From assembly GCF_003693445.1 (NCBI RefSeq), contig NZ_RFAR01000054.1:1-39634 (forward strand): a DNA stretch of 39,634 bases, in the 5' to 3' direction. Origin of the DNA: Aquitalea palustris (GTDB lineage Bacteria > Pseudomonadota > Gammaproteobacteria > Burkholderiales > Chromobacteriaceae). Positions 1-8,144 of this stretch are shown here, piece after piece (the first letter of the stretch is position 1; each line of letters starts with the position of its first letter). The translations under genes were made by a program, and so were the position numbers. Under the pieces are notes generated by a model. It worked only from the letters and a program-made list of their open reading frames with translations. It was not told the DNA's origin and made no database searches.

Positions 1-1586
1 TTCAGTGCCAGCAGATTGGTCTGATCGGCAATATCCCGGATCACCTTGACGATGCCATTGATCTCGATGGAGTGCTTGTCCAGCCCGGCTACTTTTTCCA
101 CCACATGACCGGAAGAGGTGGCGATGGACTGCATCTCCTGCTGCATGCTGTGCACGGCATCCCGGCCATGACTGGTCGCCAGCAATGCTTGCCCCCCCTC
201 CTGCTCGGCCAGACCAGCGTCGGCAGCAATCTGTCGGATGCTTACCGCTATGCCTTGCACCGCACCGGCCATCGATGCAGCAGACACACTTTGCTGGTGA
301 TACAGACTGGCAGCCTCTTCCACCGAATCATCCAGCTTGCGCACCGTACTTTCGATATGATCAGCAGCACTGCGGGCCTCGTGAATCAGTTGGCACAAGC
401 CATCAGCCGCCTGATTGAAATGCAGGCCAAGCCGCTCAATTTCATTGGCCGAATGGTGCCGCGATGGCGCGGGCAGGCGTGCGCTCAGGTCACCACTGCC
501 AAAGCGGTCAAACACCTTTACCACCTCAGCAAGCGGCTGCAGCAGGCGTCGCAACACCAGATAGAGCAGTGCCAGCAAGGCCAGCCCCAGCAGCGCGCAC
601 AGCGCCATCAGTTGCAAGCGCAGCTGGCTGCTGGCATGGGTGAATTCGCTCTGGAAGCTGCCACTAACCACGACCCAGTCCCATCCCGGCACCCGCGCAT
701 AGGCCTGCAGCATGATGTCCTCCCGCCCGCCGAGGGCCGGGTTGGCCTGGGGATAGCGCAAAATGCCAGCCGGCGAACCCAGCGCCTGCTGCAAGGCCTG
801 CAGCGCCGGCCCGCTCAGCACATCGCCAGCCAAGCGGTTTTCGAATTGCGGATGCACGACAAAACGCGCCAACCCCTCCTTGGCAGGAGCCAGAACCGAG
901 ACAAAACCACTATCCCCCACCTTTACTGACTTGAGTAAATGCTTGAGGGTATCGATTTCCATCACCAGGTCGACACGCACCTGGAACCAGCCGGCCACCG
1001 TCCGGGCAGGCGTATACAGCGGCTGCGCACGGGTCAGGTAGTAATGCTGGTTGCGCATCACCATTCCGACATAGGCATGGCCAGCGTGGATGCGGTCACG
1101 CACCGGATCCCCCGCTGCCACCTCGCTGCCCAGCATGCTGTTACCGGCGGCATCCTTGAGCAGTGTGCTGGCCCGCACATAGTGGTTGTCCGCAGTCCGC
1201 ACCACGATGGCAGCCTCGGCGCCAGTCAGATTCTTCAGTTGCAACAAGGGCTGGAGATTACCGCTAAGTACCATGTCACCAGCCTTCACCACCGGCACAC
1301 CATGCCTGCTACCCAGATCCTGCAGCTGCTCGCTGACGGTTATGCTTCCCGGCAACTGACGCTGAAACAGCGCCAGCAATCCATCCGAACGATTGCTCGC
1401 TGCGAGGTAAGCTTGTTGCAGACTGCCTTGCACCAGGGTGAGTTGAGTCGCCAGATTCTGCTCCGCCTCTTGCTCCGCATTACGGCTCACGCTGTAGCTG
1501 GCCACAATGGTTAGCGTGGCAAAGACCAGCAGACAAAGCAGGCCGGCCAGCAGGATGACTTGCTGCACAATGGGACGGTGGCGCAT
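1..1586 (-). CDS. Methyl-accepting chemotaxis protein with periplasmic Cache domain (partial)
   Basis: Transmembrane chemoreceptor that signals ligand binding to the CheA/CheW kinase complex. The frame opens at the ATG at 1584-1586, with an in-frame stop a few codons upstream, and runs off the left edge, so about 528 N-terminal residues are visible. There is a first membrane helix near residues 7-28, and a long periplasmic region of about 290 residues resembling the Cache_3-Cache_2 fusion sensor, with the Cache-like stretch WFQVRVDL and later GWDWVVVSGS. A second membrane helix (LMALCALLGLALLALLYLV) leads into a HAMP linker. The visible signalling domain ends in IRDIADQTNLLAL, the start of the conserved hairpin tip. 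A weak AAGG lies about 6 bases before the start. The ligand cannot be told from sequence. The C-terminal tip and any methylation or CheR-tether motif lie outside the window. Confidence 0.93.
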   Translation of the reverse strand, partial: MRHRPIVQQVILLAGLLCLLVFATLTIVASYSVSRNAEQEAEQNLATQLTLVQGSLQQAYLAASNRSDGLLALFQRQLPGSITVSEQLQDLGSRHGVPVVKAGDMVLSGNLQPLLQLKNLTGAEAAIVVRTADNHYVRASTLLKDAAGNSMLGSEVAAGDPVRDRIHAGHAYVGMVMRNQHYYLTRAQPLYTPARTVAGWFQVRVDLVMEIDTLKHLLKSVKVGDSGFVSVLAPAKEGLARFVVHPQFENRLAGDVLSGPALQALQQALGSPAGILRYPQANPALGGREDIMLQAYARVPGWDWVVVSGSFQSEFTHASSQLRLQLMALCALLGLALLALLYLVLRRLLQPLAEVVKVFDRFGSGDLSARLPAPSRHHSANEIERLGLHFNQAADGLCQLIHEARSAADHIESTVRKLDDSVEEAASLYHQQSVSAASMAGAVQGIAVSIRQIAADAGLAEQEGGQALLATSHGRDAVHSMQQEMQSIATSSGHVVEKVAGLDKHSIEINGIVKVIRDIADQTNLLAL

Positions 1587-1723
1587 GGAACGACCTTATA
1601 AGCTGGCTGATTATCTTCATGCTAGATGATGAAGACCTCCACGTCATGCAAAGCGGATGAAATCTCCAGAATGGACACGCCATTAAAATTTATTAAGTAA
1701 AACAGAAATAATCACCAGCATAA

Positions 1724-1760
1724 AAAAACCGCTAGTAGCCAGGAGCTACAAGCGGTTTTT
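1724..1760 (-). terminator. Rho-independent terminator of the lepA-nagZ operon
   Basis: Perfect hairpin: AAAAACCGCT, then GTAGC, loop CAGGA, GCTAC, AGCGGTTTTT, with one unpaired A on each side. Reading leftwards on the minus strand it ends in a run of T, about 65 bases after the nagZ stop. It is nearly symmetric, so it could also stop transcription from the other side. Confidence 0.85.
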
Positions 1761-1824
1761 ACAAATGGCCTATCGATGACAGCCCGGCTCTGCCGGCCAG
1801 CCTGACTGGCTAGTCACTGCAGGG

Positions 1825-2907
1825 CTAGCTGGCCTCACCCACGGCAGGGCCCTGCAAGACATTCTGCGGCATGCCCAGCGCCATCACCCGCTGCTGACGC
1901 GCAGCAAAATCCGGGCTGCGTATCACCTGCTGCCAACTGTCGACCTCACCAGCGCCTGCCATGCGCTGCAGACGTTCCGCCAGTCTCGGCTGCGCTGGCA
2001 ACTGCAAGCCGGCCAGCACTTCATCAGCACGTGCCGGCTGATTGCACACCAGCACCATATCGCAGCCGGCTGCCAGTGCTGCTGCTGCCCGCTCGACAAA
2101 GCTGCCGGCACCGGCCGCGCCTTCCATGCCCAGATCATCAGAGAAGATGACCCCATCAAAACCCAGCTGGCCGCGCAGGATGTCCTGCAGCCACACTGGG
2201 GAAAAACCGGCCGGGCGGCTATCCACCGCCGGATACACCACATGCGCCGGCATCACCGAACCCATGCCAGCCGCAGCCAGGCGGGCAAACGGAAGCAAGT
2301 CGTCGGCTTCCAGCTCGCTCAATGTGCGGTCGTCTTGTGGCATGACAAAGTGGCTGTCGCCGGCGACAAAACCGTGACCAGGGAAATGCTTGCCGCAGGT
2401 GGACATGCCACCTTGCTGCAAACCACGCTGCAGGGCCAGAGCCAGTTCGCTGACAATCTGCGGGTCGCGATGGAAGGCCCGGTTGCCGATGACGGCGCAG
2501 CGCCCCCAGTCCAGATCCAGCACCGGGGTGAAGGACAGGTCAATGCCACAGGCGCGCAATTCCGCCGCCAGCACCACGCCCACATCCTCGGCGGCGGCAC
2601 GCGCGGCCGCCTCATCCTGCTGCCACAGCTCACCCAGCACACTCATCGGTGGCAAACGGGTGAAACCCTCCAGAAAGCGCTGCACGCGTCCACCTTCGTG
2701 ATCCACCGCAATCAACAGTGCGGGGTTACGCAGGCTGCGGATCTCGGCAGTCAGTGCCTTGAGCTGTTCGATATTCTGGAAATTGCGGCGAAACAGGATA
2801 ACCCCACCGACCAGGGGATGGGACAGACGCGTGCGTTCTGCTTCGCTCAGGCTGAAGCCGGCCACATCCACCATGACCGGACCACGTTGCAGCGACAAGG
2901 CTTGCAT
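1825..2907 (-). CDS. nagZ: Beta-N-acetylhexosaminidase NagZ
   Basis: Cytoplasmic glycoside hydrolase family 3 enzyme that removes N-acetylglucosamine from anhydro-muropeptides during peptidoglycan recycling. In organisms with inducible AmpC its product also controls beta-lactamase expression. The protein has 360 residues, normal for a single-domain NagZ. Visible motifs are AVDHEGGRVQRF (67-78), KHFPGHG (173-179), the acid/base Asp-His pair in DSH (184-186), and the nucleophile in FSDDLGME (Asp257/258). The ATG has a GGAG nine bases upstream. It is the last gene of the minus-strand operon. The 71-base gap from acpS holds a GC-rich hairpin (2929-2946) without a T-run. Confidence 0.96.
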   Translation of the reverse strand: MQALSLQRGPVMVDVAGFSLSEAERTRLSHPLVGGVILFRRNFQNIEQLKALTAEIRSLRNPALLIAVDHEGGRVQRFLEGFTRLPPMSVLGELWQQDEAAARAAAEDVGVVLAAELRACGIDLSFTPVLDLDWGRCAVIGNRAFHRDPQIVSELALALQRGLQQGGMSTCGKHFPGHGFVAGDSHFVMPQDDRTLSELEADDLLPFARLAAAGMGSVMPAHVVYPAVDSRPAGFSPVWLQDILRGQLGFDGVIFSDDLGMEGAAGAGSFVERAAAALAAGCDMVLVCNQPARADEVLAGLQLPAQPRLAERLQRMAGAGEVDSWQQVIRSPDFAARQQRVMALGMPQNVLQGPAVGEAS

Positions 2908-2978
2908 GGCTGATACTCCAAACAGTGCGAGGGCCGGGCGGCCCTCAGGATTGATTCTCTGGCAAGGATAGACCGGGA

Positions 2979-3359
2979 CTAATCCCGCTCCAATACCACA
3001 AAGGCCAGGGCGTGTTCACGCTCGTCGCTAATGGAAACATGGCTGCGCACCACGCCGCGCTGCGACAGGAAGTGCTGCAGCTCCGGGCCGAATACCAGCA
3101 TGGGTTTGCCCTGTGCATCGTGGCTGACCGCAATGGCAGTGAGCAATACCGGCTGCACCACTCCGGTGCCCACTGCCTTGGACAGCGCTTCCTTGACGGC
3201 AAAGCGCTTGGCGAGAAAACGTGCCTGGTCGGCCGCTGCCAGAAAGGCTGGCATTTCCGCCTCGGCCAGAATGCGCCGGCCTGCCTTGTCGCCCCAGCGT
3301 TGCAGCAGGCCCTGCATGCGGGCGATTTCCACCATATCGGTGCCGATGCCGTAGATCAT
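2979..3359 (-). CDS. acpS: Holo-[acyl-carrier-protein] synthase
   Basis: Transfers 4'-phosphopantetheine from CoA to a serine of apo-ACP, activating it for fatty acid synthesis. It is a small trimeric enzyme using Mg2+. The protein has 126 residues from the chosen ATG and begins [15 protein letters not shown], whose GTD..E is the conserved Mg-binding N-terminus. [20 protein letters not shown] is the second signature, with the Glu of KEA. A longer frame starting with GTG at 3377 adds six residues. I prefer the ATG at 3359 because AAGG lies upstream of it and the family normally begins at this point. It follows pdxJ closely, the same pair as in E. coli. Confidence 0.95.
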   Translation of the reverse strand: MIYGIGTDMVEIARMQGLLQRWGDKAGRRILAEAEMPAFLAAADQARFLAKRFAVKEALSKAVGTGVVQPVLLTAIAVSHDAQGKPMLVFGPELQHFLSQRGVVRSHVSISDEREHALAFVVLERD

Positions 3360-3383
3360 GGTTCTAGCCTTGCCCACCGGCCA

Positions 3384-4112
3384 TCAGGCCTGCCGCGCTT
3401 CCATCATCAGCGCCTTCATGTCGCGCACGGCGCGGTCCAGGCCGACAAATACCGCCTGACCGATGATGGCATGGCCAATATTCAGCTCGGCAATCTGCGC
3501 AATGGCAGCAATCGGCTTGACGTTGTGATAGTTCAGCCCGTGGCCGGCATTCACCACCATGCCCAGCTCGGCTGCAAACGCTGCCGCGCCGCGAATGCGT
3601 GCCAGCTCGGCCTCGCGCTCGGCTGCATGTACCGCATCGGCATAAGCGCCGGTGTGCAGTTCGATCACGCGGGCACCAGCCTCATACGCCTTGCTGATCT
3701 GGGCCCGATCCGGGTCGATGAAGATGGACACGCGGATGCCAGCCTGCTGCAGGGTTTCGGTGTAATGACACACATCAGCATAGTGGCCCAGCACATCCAG
3801 ACCGCCTTCGGTGGTAACTTCTTCACGTTTTTCCGGTACCAGACAGACGTCTTCCGGAGCCACCGCCAGGGCATTGGCCAGCATTTCCGGCGTCATGGCC
3901 ATTTCCAGATTCATGCGGGTCTTGATGACCTGGCGCATGGCCACCACGTCGGCATCCTGAATGTGGCGACGGTCTTCACGCAGATGCAGGGTAATCAGGT
4001 CGGCGCCGGCAGTTTCGGCCACCAGTGCCGCCTCGATCGGGCTGGGGTAGCGGGTGCCACGCGCCTGGCGCAGGGTGGCGACATGATCGATATTCACACC
4101 AAGCAAAATCAT
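3384..4112 (-). CDS. pdxJ: Pyridoxine 5'-phosphate synthase PdxJ
   Basis: Condenses 3-amino-2-oxopropyl phosphate (1-amino-acetone 3-phosphate) with 1-deoxy-D-xylulose 5-phosphate to make pyridoxine 5'-phosphate, the last ring-forming step of DXP-dependent vitamin B6 synthesis. The protein has 242 residues, the usual length. The N-terminus [20 protein letters not shown] is the family hallmark. Also visible are [30 protein letters not shown], and [11 protein letters not shown] near the C-terminus, all phosphate- and substrate-binding loops of the TIM barrel. AGGAG lies six bases before the ATG. It lies between recO (23-base gap) and acpS, as in the conserved recO-pdxJ-acpS order. Confidence 0.97.
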   Translation of the reverse strand: MILLGVNIDHVATLRQARGTRYPSPIEAALVAETAGADLITLHLREDRRHIQDADVVAMRQVIKTRMNLEMAMTPEMLANALAVAPEDVCLVPEKREEVTTEGGLDVLGHYADVCHYTETLQQAGIRVSIFIDPDRAQISKAYEAGARVIELHTGAYADAVHAAEREAELARIRGAAAFAAELGMVVNAGHGLNYHNVKPIAAIAQIAELNIGHAIIGQAVFVGLDRAVRDMKALMMEARQA

Positions 4113-4135
4113 CTTCAGCTCCTGTTGCGCAGGCC

Positions 4136-4864
4136 TCAGTCGGCAATGGCGTTGATGGCCTGCAAGAGTTCACGCGAGGCCAATGGCTCCTCGCCCAGCA
4201 AATCGGTAAGCAGCAAACGCAGCAGGCTGCGGGCCGCACGGCGGGTGCTGGCGGCGGCATAGTCATCCGCCTCGATGGCCAGCAATTCGGCACCGGGCAA
4301 GCATACCGACGGCCCGGCCGCCTCGCCGCTGGCCCGTTCCGGCAGGGCACCGCCCCGGCACAGGTAGTCGGCCGCAGGGTCGATCAGTTCGCCGTGCAGG
4401 TCACAGGCGAAACTGCCGGCATAACCCAGCGCCTGCAGCAGGCGCAATTCGTAGCGGCGCAGCACGCTGGACAGGGAATGCGTCTGTGCCAGTGCACGCA
4501 CCGCCTGATCATAAATGGTGAAGGCTCGCGGCTCGGCATCGTCACGGGCCGTCAGCTTCAGCATCAGTTCATTGAGATAAAAGCCGCAGACCAAGCGGAT
4601 ACCAGACAACTGTGGCACGCCGCCATTCCATTCTGCCGTGTGCAGGGTGCGCACTTCGCCCTTGCCAAACCAGGACAGGGTAAGCGGCTGAAATGGCAGC
4701 AGTACGCCGCGCACATCCGCCCGGGGCCGGCGTGCACCGCGCGCCACCAGGGTAAAACGGCCATGCTGCGGCGTGAACACTTCCACCAGCAGGCTGGTTT
4801 CACGATAGGGCTGGGTGTGCAGCAGGTAGCCGGGCTGGCGGTCTACCCTGCCCTGCTGGCTCAT
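4136..4864 (-). CDS. recO: DNA repair protein RecO
   Basis: Recombination mediator that works with RecR to load RecA on SSB-coated gaps and anneals single strands. The protein has 242 residues from the ATG at 4864. The frame is open for 24 more codons, but those overlap the upstream gene and do not look like RecO. The N-terminal OB fold is visible as [21 protein letters not shown] followed by [15 protein letters not shown]. Residues [14 protein letters not shown] fall in the central helical part. In this lineage the zinc-finger cysteines are largely missing, as in other gamma/betaproteobacterial RecO. The start codon overlaps the stop of the upstream gene (ATGA), which suggests translational coupling. 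Confidence 0.93.
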   Translation of the reverse strand: MSQQGRVDRQPGYLLHTQPYRETSLLVEVFTPQHGRFTLVARGARRPRADVRGVLLPFQPLTLSWFGKGEVRTLHTAEWNGGVPQLSGIRLVCGFYLNELMLKLTARDDAEPRAFTIYDQAVRALAQTHSLSSVLRRYELRLLQALGYAGSFACDLHGELIDPAADYLCRGGALPERASGEAAGPSVCLPGAELLAIEADDYAAASTRRAARSLLRLLLTDLLGEEPLASRELLQAINAIAD

Positions 4865-5196
4865 GCGTCCCGGCCCTGTCCGCTGGCATGGGCACGCTCG
4901 ACCCGCGCCACTTTCAGCAAGAAGTCGCGATACCACACCTCGCGCCCCAGTTTTTGCGCGACCAGATGCTCGGCATGCTGGCGCCAGGCGGCAATGGCTT
5001 CCACGCTGTCCCAGTAGGAAACGGTAATGCCAAAGCCGGCACTGTCACGCGCGCTTTCCGCACCCAGATAACCGGGCTGGACTTCCGCCAGACGCAACAT
5101 GCGTTCGGCCATGTCGGCGTAGCCCTGGTCGGCAGCGCTGCGTTGCGAGGAAAAGATCACCGCCCAGTAAGGCGGAGAAGGCAGCTTGAGCGGCAT
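4861..5196 (-). CDS. Antibiotic biosynthesis monooxygenase (ABM) family protein
   Basis: Small cytoplasmic protein of 111 residues with the dimeric ferredoxin-like (alpha+beta) barrel pattern of the ABM family. The visible run is WAVIFSSQRS, then YADMAERMLRLAEVQPGYLG, then GFGITVSYWDSVEAIAAWRQHAEH, the typical strand-helix-strand signature ending in a His-rich helix. Members act on quinols or haem, or have no known substrate, and none can be assigned here. It sits inside the era-recO pair with ATGA overlaps on both sides: its start overlaps the era stop and its stop overlaps the recO start. E. coli has nothing at this place. Function in the operon is unknown. Confidence 0.88.
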   Translation of the reverse strand: MPLKLPSPPYWAVIFSSQRSAADQGYADMAERMLRLAEVQPGYLGAESARDSAGFGITVSYWDSVEAIAAWRQHAEHLVAQKLGREVWYRDFLLKVARVERAHASGQGRDA

Positions 5197-6086
5197 CAGT
5201 TCAGGCCGAATTCCCGCAGGAAGCGTACGTCGTCAGCCCAGCCGGATTTGACCTTGACCCAGACTTGCAGGAAGACCTTGCCATCGAACAGCTTTTCCAT
5301 GTCCAGGCGCGCTTCGGTGGAAATCTTCTTCAGCTTCTCACCACCCTTGCCGATGACGATGGGTTTCTGGTTGTCCTTGTCCACCAGAATGGCGATGTGA
5401 ATGCGACGCAGCGCGCCATCCATTTCGAACATCTCCACTTCCACATTCATTTCATACGGCAGCTCTTCGCCCAGATAGCGGAACAGCTTTTCGCGGACGA
5501 TTTCGGCAGACAGGAAGCGCTCGCTCTTGTCGGTCACCATGTCGTCCGGATACAGCGGCATGGATTCCGGCAGATGCGGTCGTACCTTGTCCAGCAGCTC
5601 GGACAGACGCTGACCGTGCTTGGCACTGACCACTTCGCAGTCGGCAAACTGGAATTCGGCGCGGACGCCATCGATGAATTCCTGCAGCAGGAACTTGTCC
5701 TTGACCTTGTCCAGCTTGTTGATCACCAGGATGACCGGCGTGTGCTTGGGCAATAGCGCCATCACTTCGCGGTCGGCCGCGCTGCAGCGCATGGCTTCCA
5801 GGATGAACAGCACACAGTCGACGCTACCCAGCGAGTCTTTCACGCTCTTATTCAGCGTCTCGTTGAGTGCGCCCTTGTGGAAGGTCTGGAAGCCCGGGGT
5901 ATCGACAAAAATGAACTGGGCGTTGTCTTCGGTATGAATGCCGTTGACGCGATGGCGCGTGGTCTGCGCCTTTTTCGAGGTAATGCTGACTTTCTGGCCG
6001 ATGAGATGGTTCATCAGCGTCGATTTGCCCACATTGGGGCGGCCGACGATGGCAACAAAGCCACAATGATATGCGTGTTCGGTCAT
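5196..6086 (-). CDS. era: GTPase Era
   Basis: Essential GTPase that binds the 3' end of 16S rRNA and helps 30S subunit maturation, linked to the cell cycle. The protein has 296 residues, the usual length. The G1 motif is GRPNVGKS (15-22). TTRHR lies in switch I, DTPGFQ is G3 and NKLDKV is G4. The C-terminal KH domain contains PIVIGKGGEKLKKI, the RNA-binding GxxG loop. The stop overlaps the next gene and the start overlaps the rnc stop (ATGA). The rnc-era pairing is conserved widely and couples two rRNA-maturation factors. Confidence 0.98.
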   Translation of the reverse strand: MTEHAYHCGFVAIVGRPNVGKSTLMNHLIGQKVSITSKKAQTTRHRVNGIHTEDNAQFIFVDTPGFQTFHKGALNETLNKSVKDSLGSVDCVLFILEAMRCSAADREVMALLPKHTPVILVINKLDKVKDKFLLQEFIDGVRAEFQFADCEVVSAKHGQRLSELLDKVRPHLPESMPLYPDDMVTDKSERFLSAEIVREKLFRYLGEELPYEMNVEVEMFEMDGALRRIHIAILVDKDNQKPIVIGKGGEKLKKISTEARLDMEKLFDGKVFLQVWVKVKSGWADDVRFLREFGLN

Positions 6087-6793
6087 GGGTGTTTCTTGCC
6101 TGTGGCCAGTTTTTGTTCAAGAAGCAGCAGTGCGGCTTCGGCGGCCTGCTGTTCGGCGGCGCGGCGACTGCCGCCCTCACCGCTGGATTCGATCATCAAT
6201 TCGCCCAGATCGCACACTACCTTGAACCATTGTTCGTGGGCTTCGCCGCTCTGGGTCTGGATACGGTATTTGGGCAAGGGCCATTTGCGCGCCTGCAGGG
6301 CTTCCTGCAAGCGGGTCTTGGCATCCTTGGCATGCTTGGTGGGGTCGATGGCCGCCACGCGGCCTGCGTACAGGCGGCGGACCACCTGCTCGGCACGCTG
6401 GAAATCCGCATCGAAACTGACAGCGGCAAAGGTAGCCTCCAGCGCATCAGCCAGAATCGATGGCCGGTTGAAGCCGCCACTTTTCAGCTCGCCCTCACCC
6501 AGGTACAGATACTCACCCAGCTTGAGCTCGTGGGCGATTTCGGCCAGGGTATTCTGGTTGACCAGGTTGGCACGCAAGCGTGACAGCTCGCCTTCACTCA
6601 GGCGCGGAAACTGGTCGAACAGCATGCGCGCCACGGTGTAATTGAGGATGCTGTCGCCAATGAATTCGAAACGCTCGTTATTGGAGGCGGCAAAGCTGCG
6701 ATGTGTCAGCGCCTGGCGCAGCAGATCGGGCTTCTGGAATGCATAATCCAGCGCCTGTGACAGGCGCCGGAATCGGGTTTCAACTTGGTTCAC
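6083..6793 (-). CDS. rnc: Ribonuclease III
   Basis: Double-strand-specific endoribonuclease for rRNA precursor processing and mRNA control, active as a dimer with Mg2+. The protein has 236 residues. The catalytic domain carries the signature NERFEFIGDSIL at 39-50. The usual form is NERLEFLGDSIL, so Leu42 is Phe and Leu45 is Ile while the acidic residues are kept. The second acidic cluster is in ADALEATFAAVSFD. The C-terminal double-stranded RNA-binding domain ends in RRAAEQQAAEAALLLLEQ. The start is GTG (plus-strand CAC at 6791-6793) with no strong Shine-Dalgarno, five bases after the upstream stop. Translation may depend on coupling to the DUF4845 gene. Confidence 0.97.
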   Translation of the reverse strand: MNQVETRFRRLSQALDYAFQKPDLLRQALTHRSFAASNNERFEFIGDSILNYTVARMLFDQFPRLSEGELSRLRANLVNQNTLAEIAHELKLGEYLYLGEGELKSGGFNRPSILADALEATFAAVSFDADFQRAEQVVRRLYAGRVAAIDPTKHAKDAKTRLQEALQARKWPLPKYRIQTQSGEAHEQWFKVVCDLGELMIESSGEGGSRRAAEQQAAEAALLLLEQKLATGKKHP

Positions 6794-6798
6794 TGTAG

Positions 6799-7155
6799 TT
6801 ACTGGGGTGTCTGTCCGGCCTGGGTATCGAAATCGAAAGCCAGGCTGACATTGGCAAACAGCGGAACTTCGCGGCGATAGGCTGCGCGCACGAACACGCT
6901 GTTGGCGGTGGTGATGATGGTGAGGTTTTCCGGCTTGATCGACGAAATGTCCCCGACCATGGCGTGGTTCATGAATTCACGACGCAGTTCGGTTTCGCCC
7001 TTGCCGGTTTCCCCGGCCATGGCGGTGACTGCCTTGCGAACCTCGGCATACTCGTTGTACACCGGCAGCACCTTGCCGGCCAGCAGGAAGCCGGCACCGA
7101 GAATGAGCATGATGAACAACACCGAAATGACTGACAAACCTCGCTGACGCTGCAT
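6799..7155 (-). CDS. DUF4845 single-pass membrane protein
   Basis: Protein of 118 residues with a short basic N-terminus (MQRQRG) followed by one hydrophobic helix (LSVISVLFIMLILGAGFLLA) and a periplasmic or soluble tail. This is the layout of the DUF4845 family commonly found between lepB and rnc in beta- and gammaproteobacteria. The N-terminus looks like a prepilin start, but there is no evidence of processing. The chosen ATG follows a strong GGGGGAG. A longer frame reaching 7374 lies inside lepB and is rejected. No function is known. Its position next to signal peptidase I hints at an envelope role. Confidence 0.85.
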   Translation of the reverse strand: MQRQRGLSVISVLFIMLILGAGFLLAGKVLPVYNEYAEVRKAVTAMAGETGKGETELRREFMNHAMVGDISSIKPENLTIITTANSVFVRAAYRREVPLFANVSLAFDFDTQAGQTPQ

Positions 7156-7181
7156 GAAACTCCCCCTGCCGGAAAACGGTG

Positions 7182-8144
7182 TCAATGAATGGCCTTGCCG
7201 ATACGGGACAGCGAACTGAAGTTCATCCAGATCAGGAAGGCCTTGCCTACCATCAGACGATCTTCCACAAAGCCCCAGTAACGACCATCCAGGCTGTTGT
7301 CGCGATTGTCGCCCAGCATGAAGTAATGGCCGGCCGGCACCTTGCACACAAAGCCGTTGTCGTCGTACTGACACTGGTCGCGCCCGGCAAAATCCGCCAC
7401 CTGACCGAGTGCCACGACCGGCGCGTCCGGAATATTCAGCACCTGGTAGGACTTGCCATCCATCACTTCCTTGAACTGGTCATTGTGAATCATGGCCATG
7501 CCCTGCTCAAGATACTCGTAAGTGCCGTCTTTTTCATCCGGCACCGGCTTGCCATTGATGGTGAGGCGCTTGTTGCGGTATTCCACCACATCGCCAGCCA
7601 CGCCGATGACCCGTTTGATGTAATTCACCTTGGGATTGGGCGGATAGTTGAACACCACCACATCGCCACGGCTTACCTTGCCCACCGGCACCAGCACATT
7701 ATTCAGCACCGGCACGCGGATGCCATAGGCAAACTTGTTGACCAGGATGAAGTCACCCACCACCAGACCGGGGCGCATCGAGCTGCTGGGGATCTGGAAG
7801 GGTTCTACCAGGAAAGAGCGCAGCAGGAACACCACCAGGATGACCGGGAAGAAACCACGGGAGTATTCGACAAAGTGTCCGGGCTCACCGGCACGCTTCT
7901 TGGCCAGCAACCATTTGTCCAGGCCCCATACCACGCCGGTAATCAGCACAAACACCAGCATCACCGCAGTGAAGCTCATGTAATTGGACAGCAGGCCGAA
8001 ACCACCGATGACCAGGGCCAGATAGCCCCACTGCACCGACACCGGCCAGTCTTTGGCACCGGCTTCGCGCTGCCCGCCAAAAGCCACCAGCAAGCCGCCA
8101 ACAATGACGGCCACGGTAAACACCCAGAACAGGTTTTCGCCCAC
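7182..8144 (-). CDS. lepB: Signal peptidase I
   Basis: Inner-membrane serine protease that cuts signal peptides from exported proteins, using a Ser-Lys dyad. The protein has 320 residues. Hydrophobic segments occupy about 5-22, 40-72 and 97-112. The catalytic Ser122 lies in PSSSMRPG and the general-base Lys177 in NYIKRVIGVAGD. Box D/E appears as FMLGDNRDNSLDGRYWG. The start is GTG at 8144, directly abutting the lepA stop at 8145-8147, with GGGGAAAAA just upstream. The lepA-lepB pairing is standard. Confidence 0.97.
   Translation of the reverse strand: MGENLFWVFTVAVIVGGLLVAFGGQREAGAKDWPVSVQWGYLALVIGGFGLLSNYMSFTAVMLVFVLITGVVWGLDKWLLAKKRAGEPGHFVEYSRGFFPVILVVFLLRSFLVEPFQIPSSSMRPGLVVGDFILVNKFAYGIRVPVLNNVLVPVGKVSRGDVVVFNYPPNPKVNYIKRVIGVAGDVVEYRNKRLTINGKPVPDEKDGTYEYLEQGMAMIHNDQFKEVMDGKSYQVLNIPDAPVVALGQVADFAGRDQCQYDDNGFVCKVPAGHYFMLGDNRDNSLDGRYWGFVEDRLMVGKAFLIWMNFSSLSRIGKAIH

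Noticed and set aside
2929-2946. Hairpin GAGGGCC / GGCCCTC between acpS and nagZ as a terminator
   Set aside because: There is no T-run in either direction and nagZ follows directly, so it was not listed as a terminator.
3012-4262. A 416-codon plus-strand frame across acpS, pdxJ and recO
   Set aside because: It crosses three recognised minus-strand genes and has no recognisable domain.
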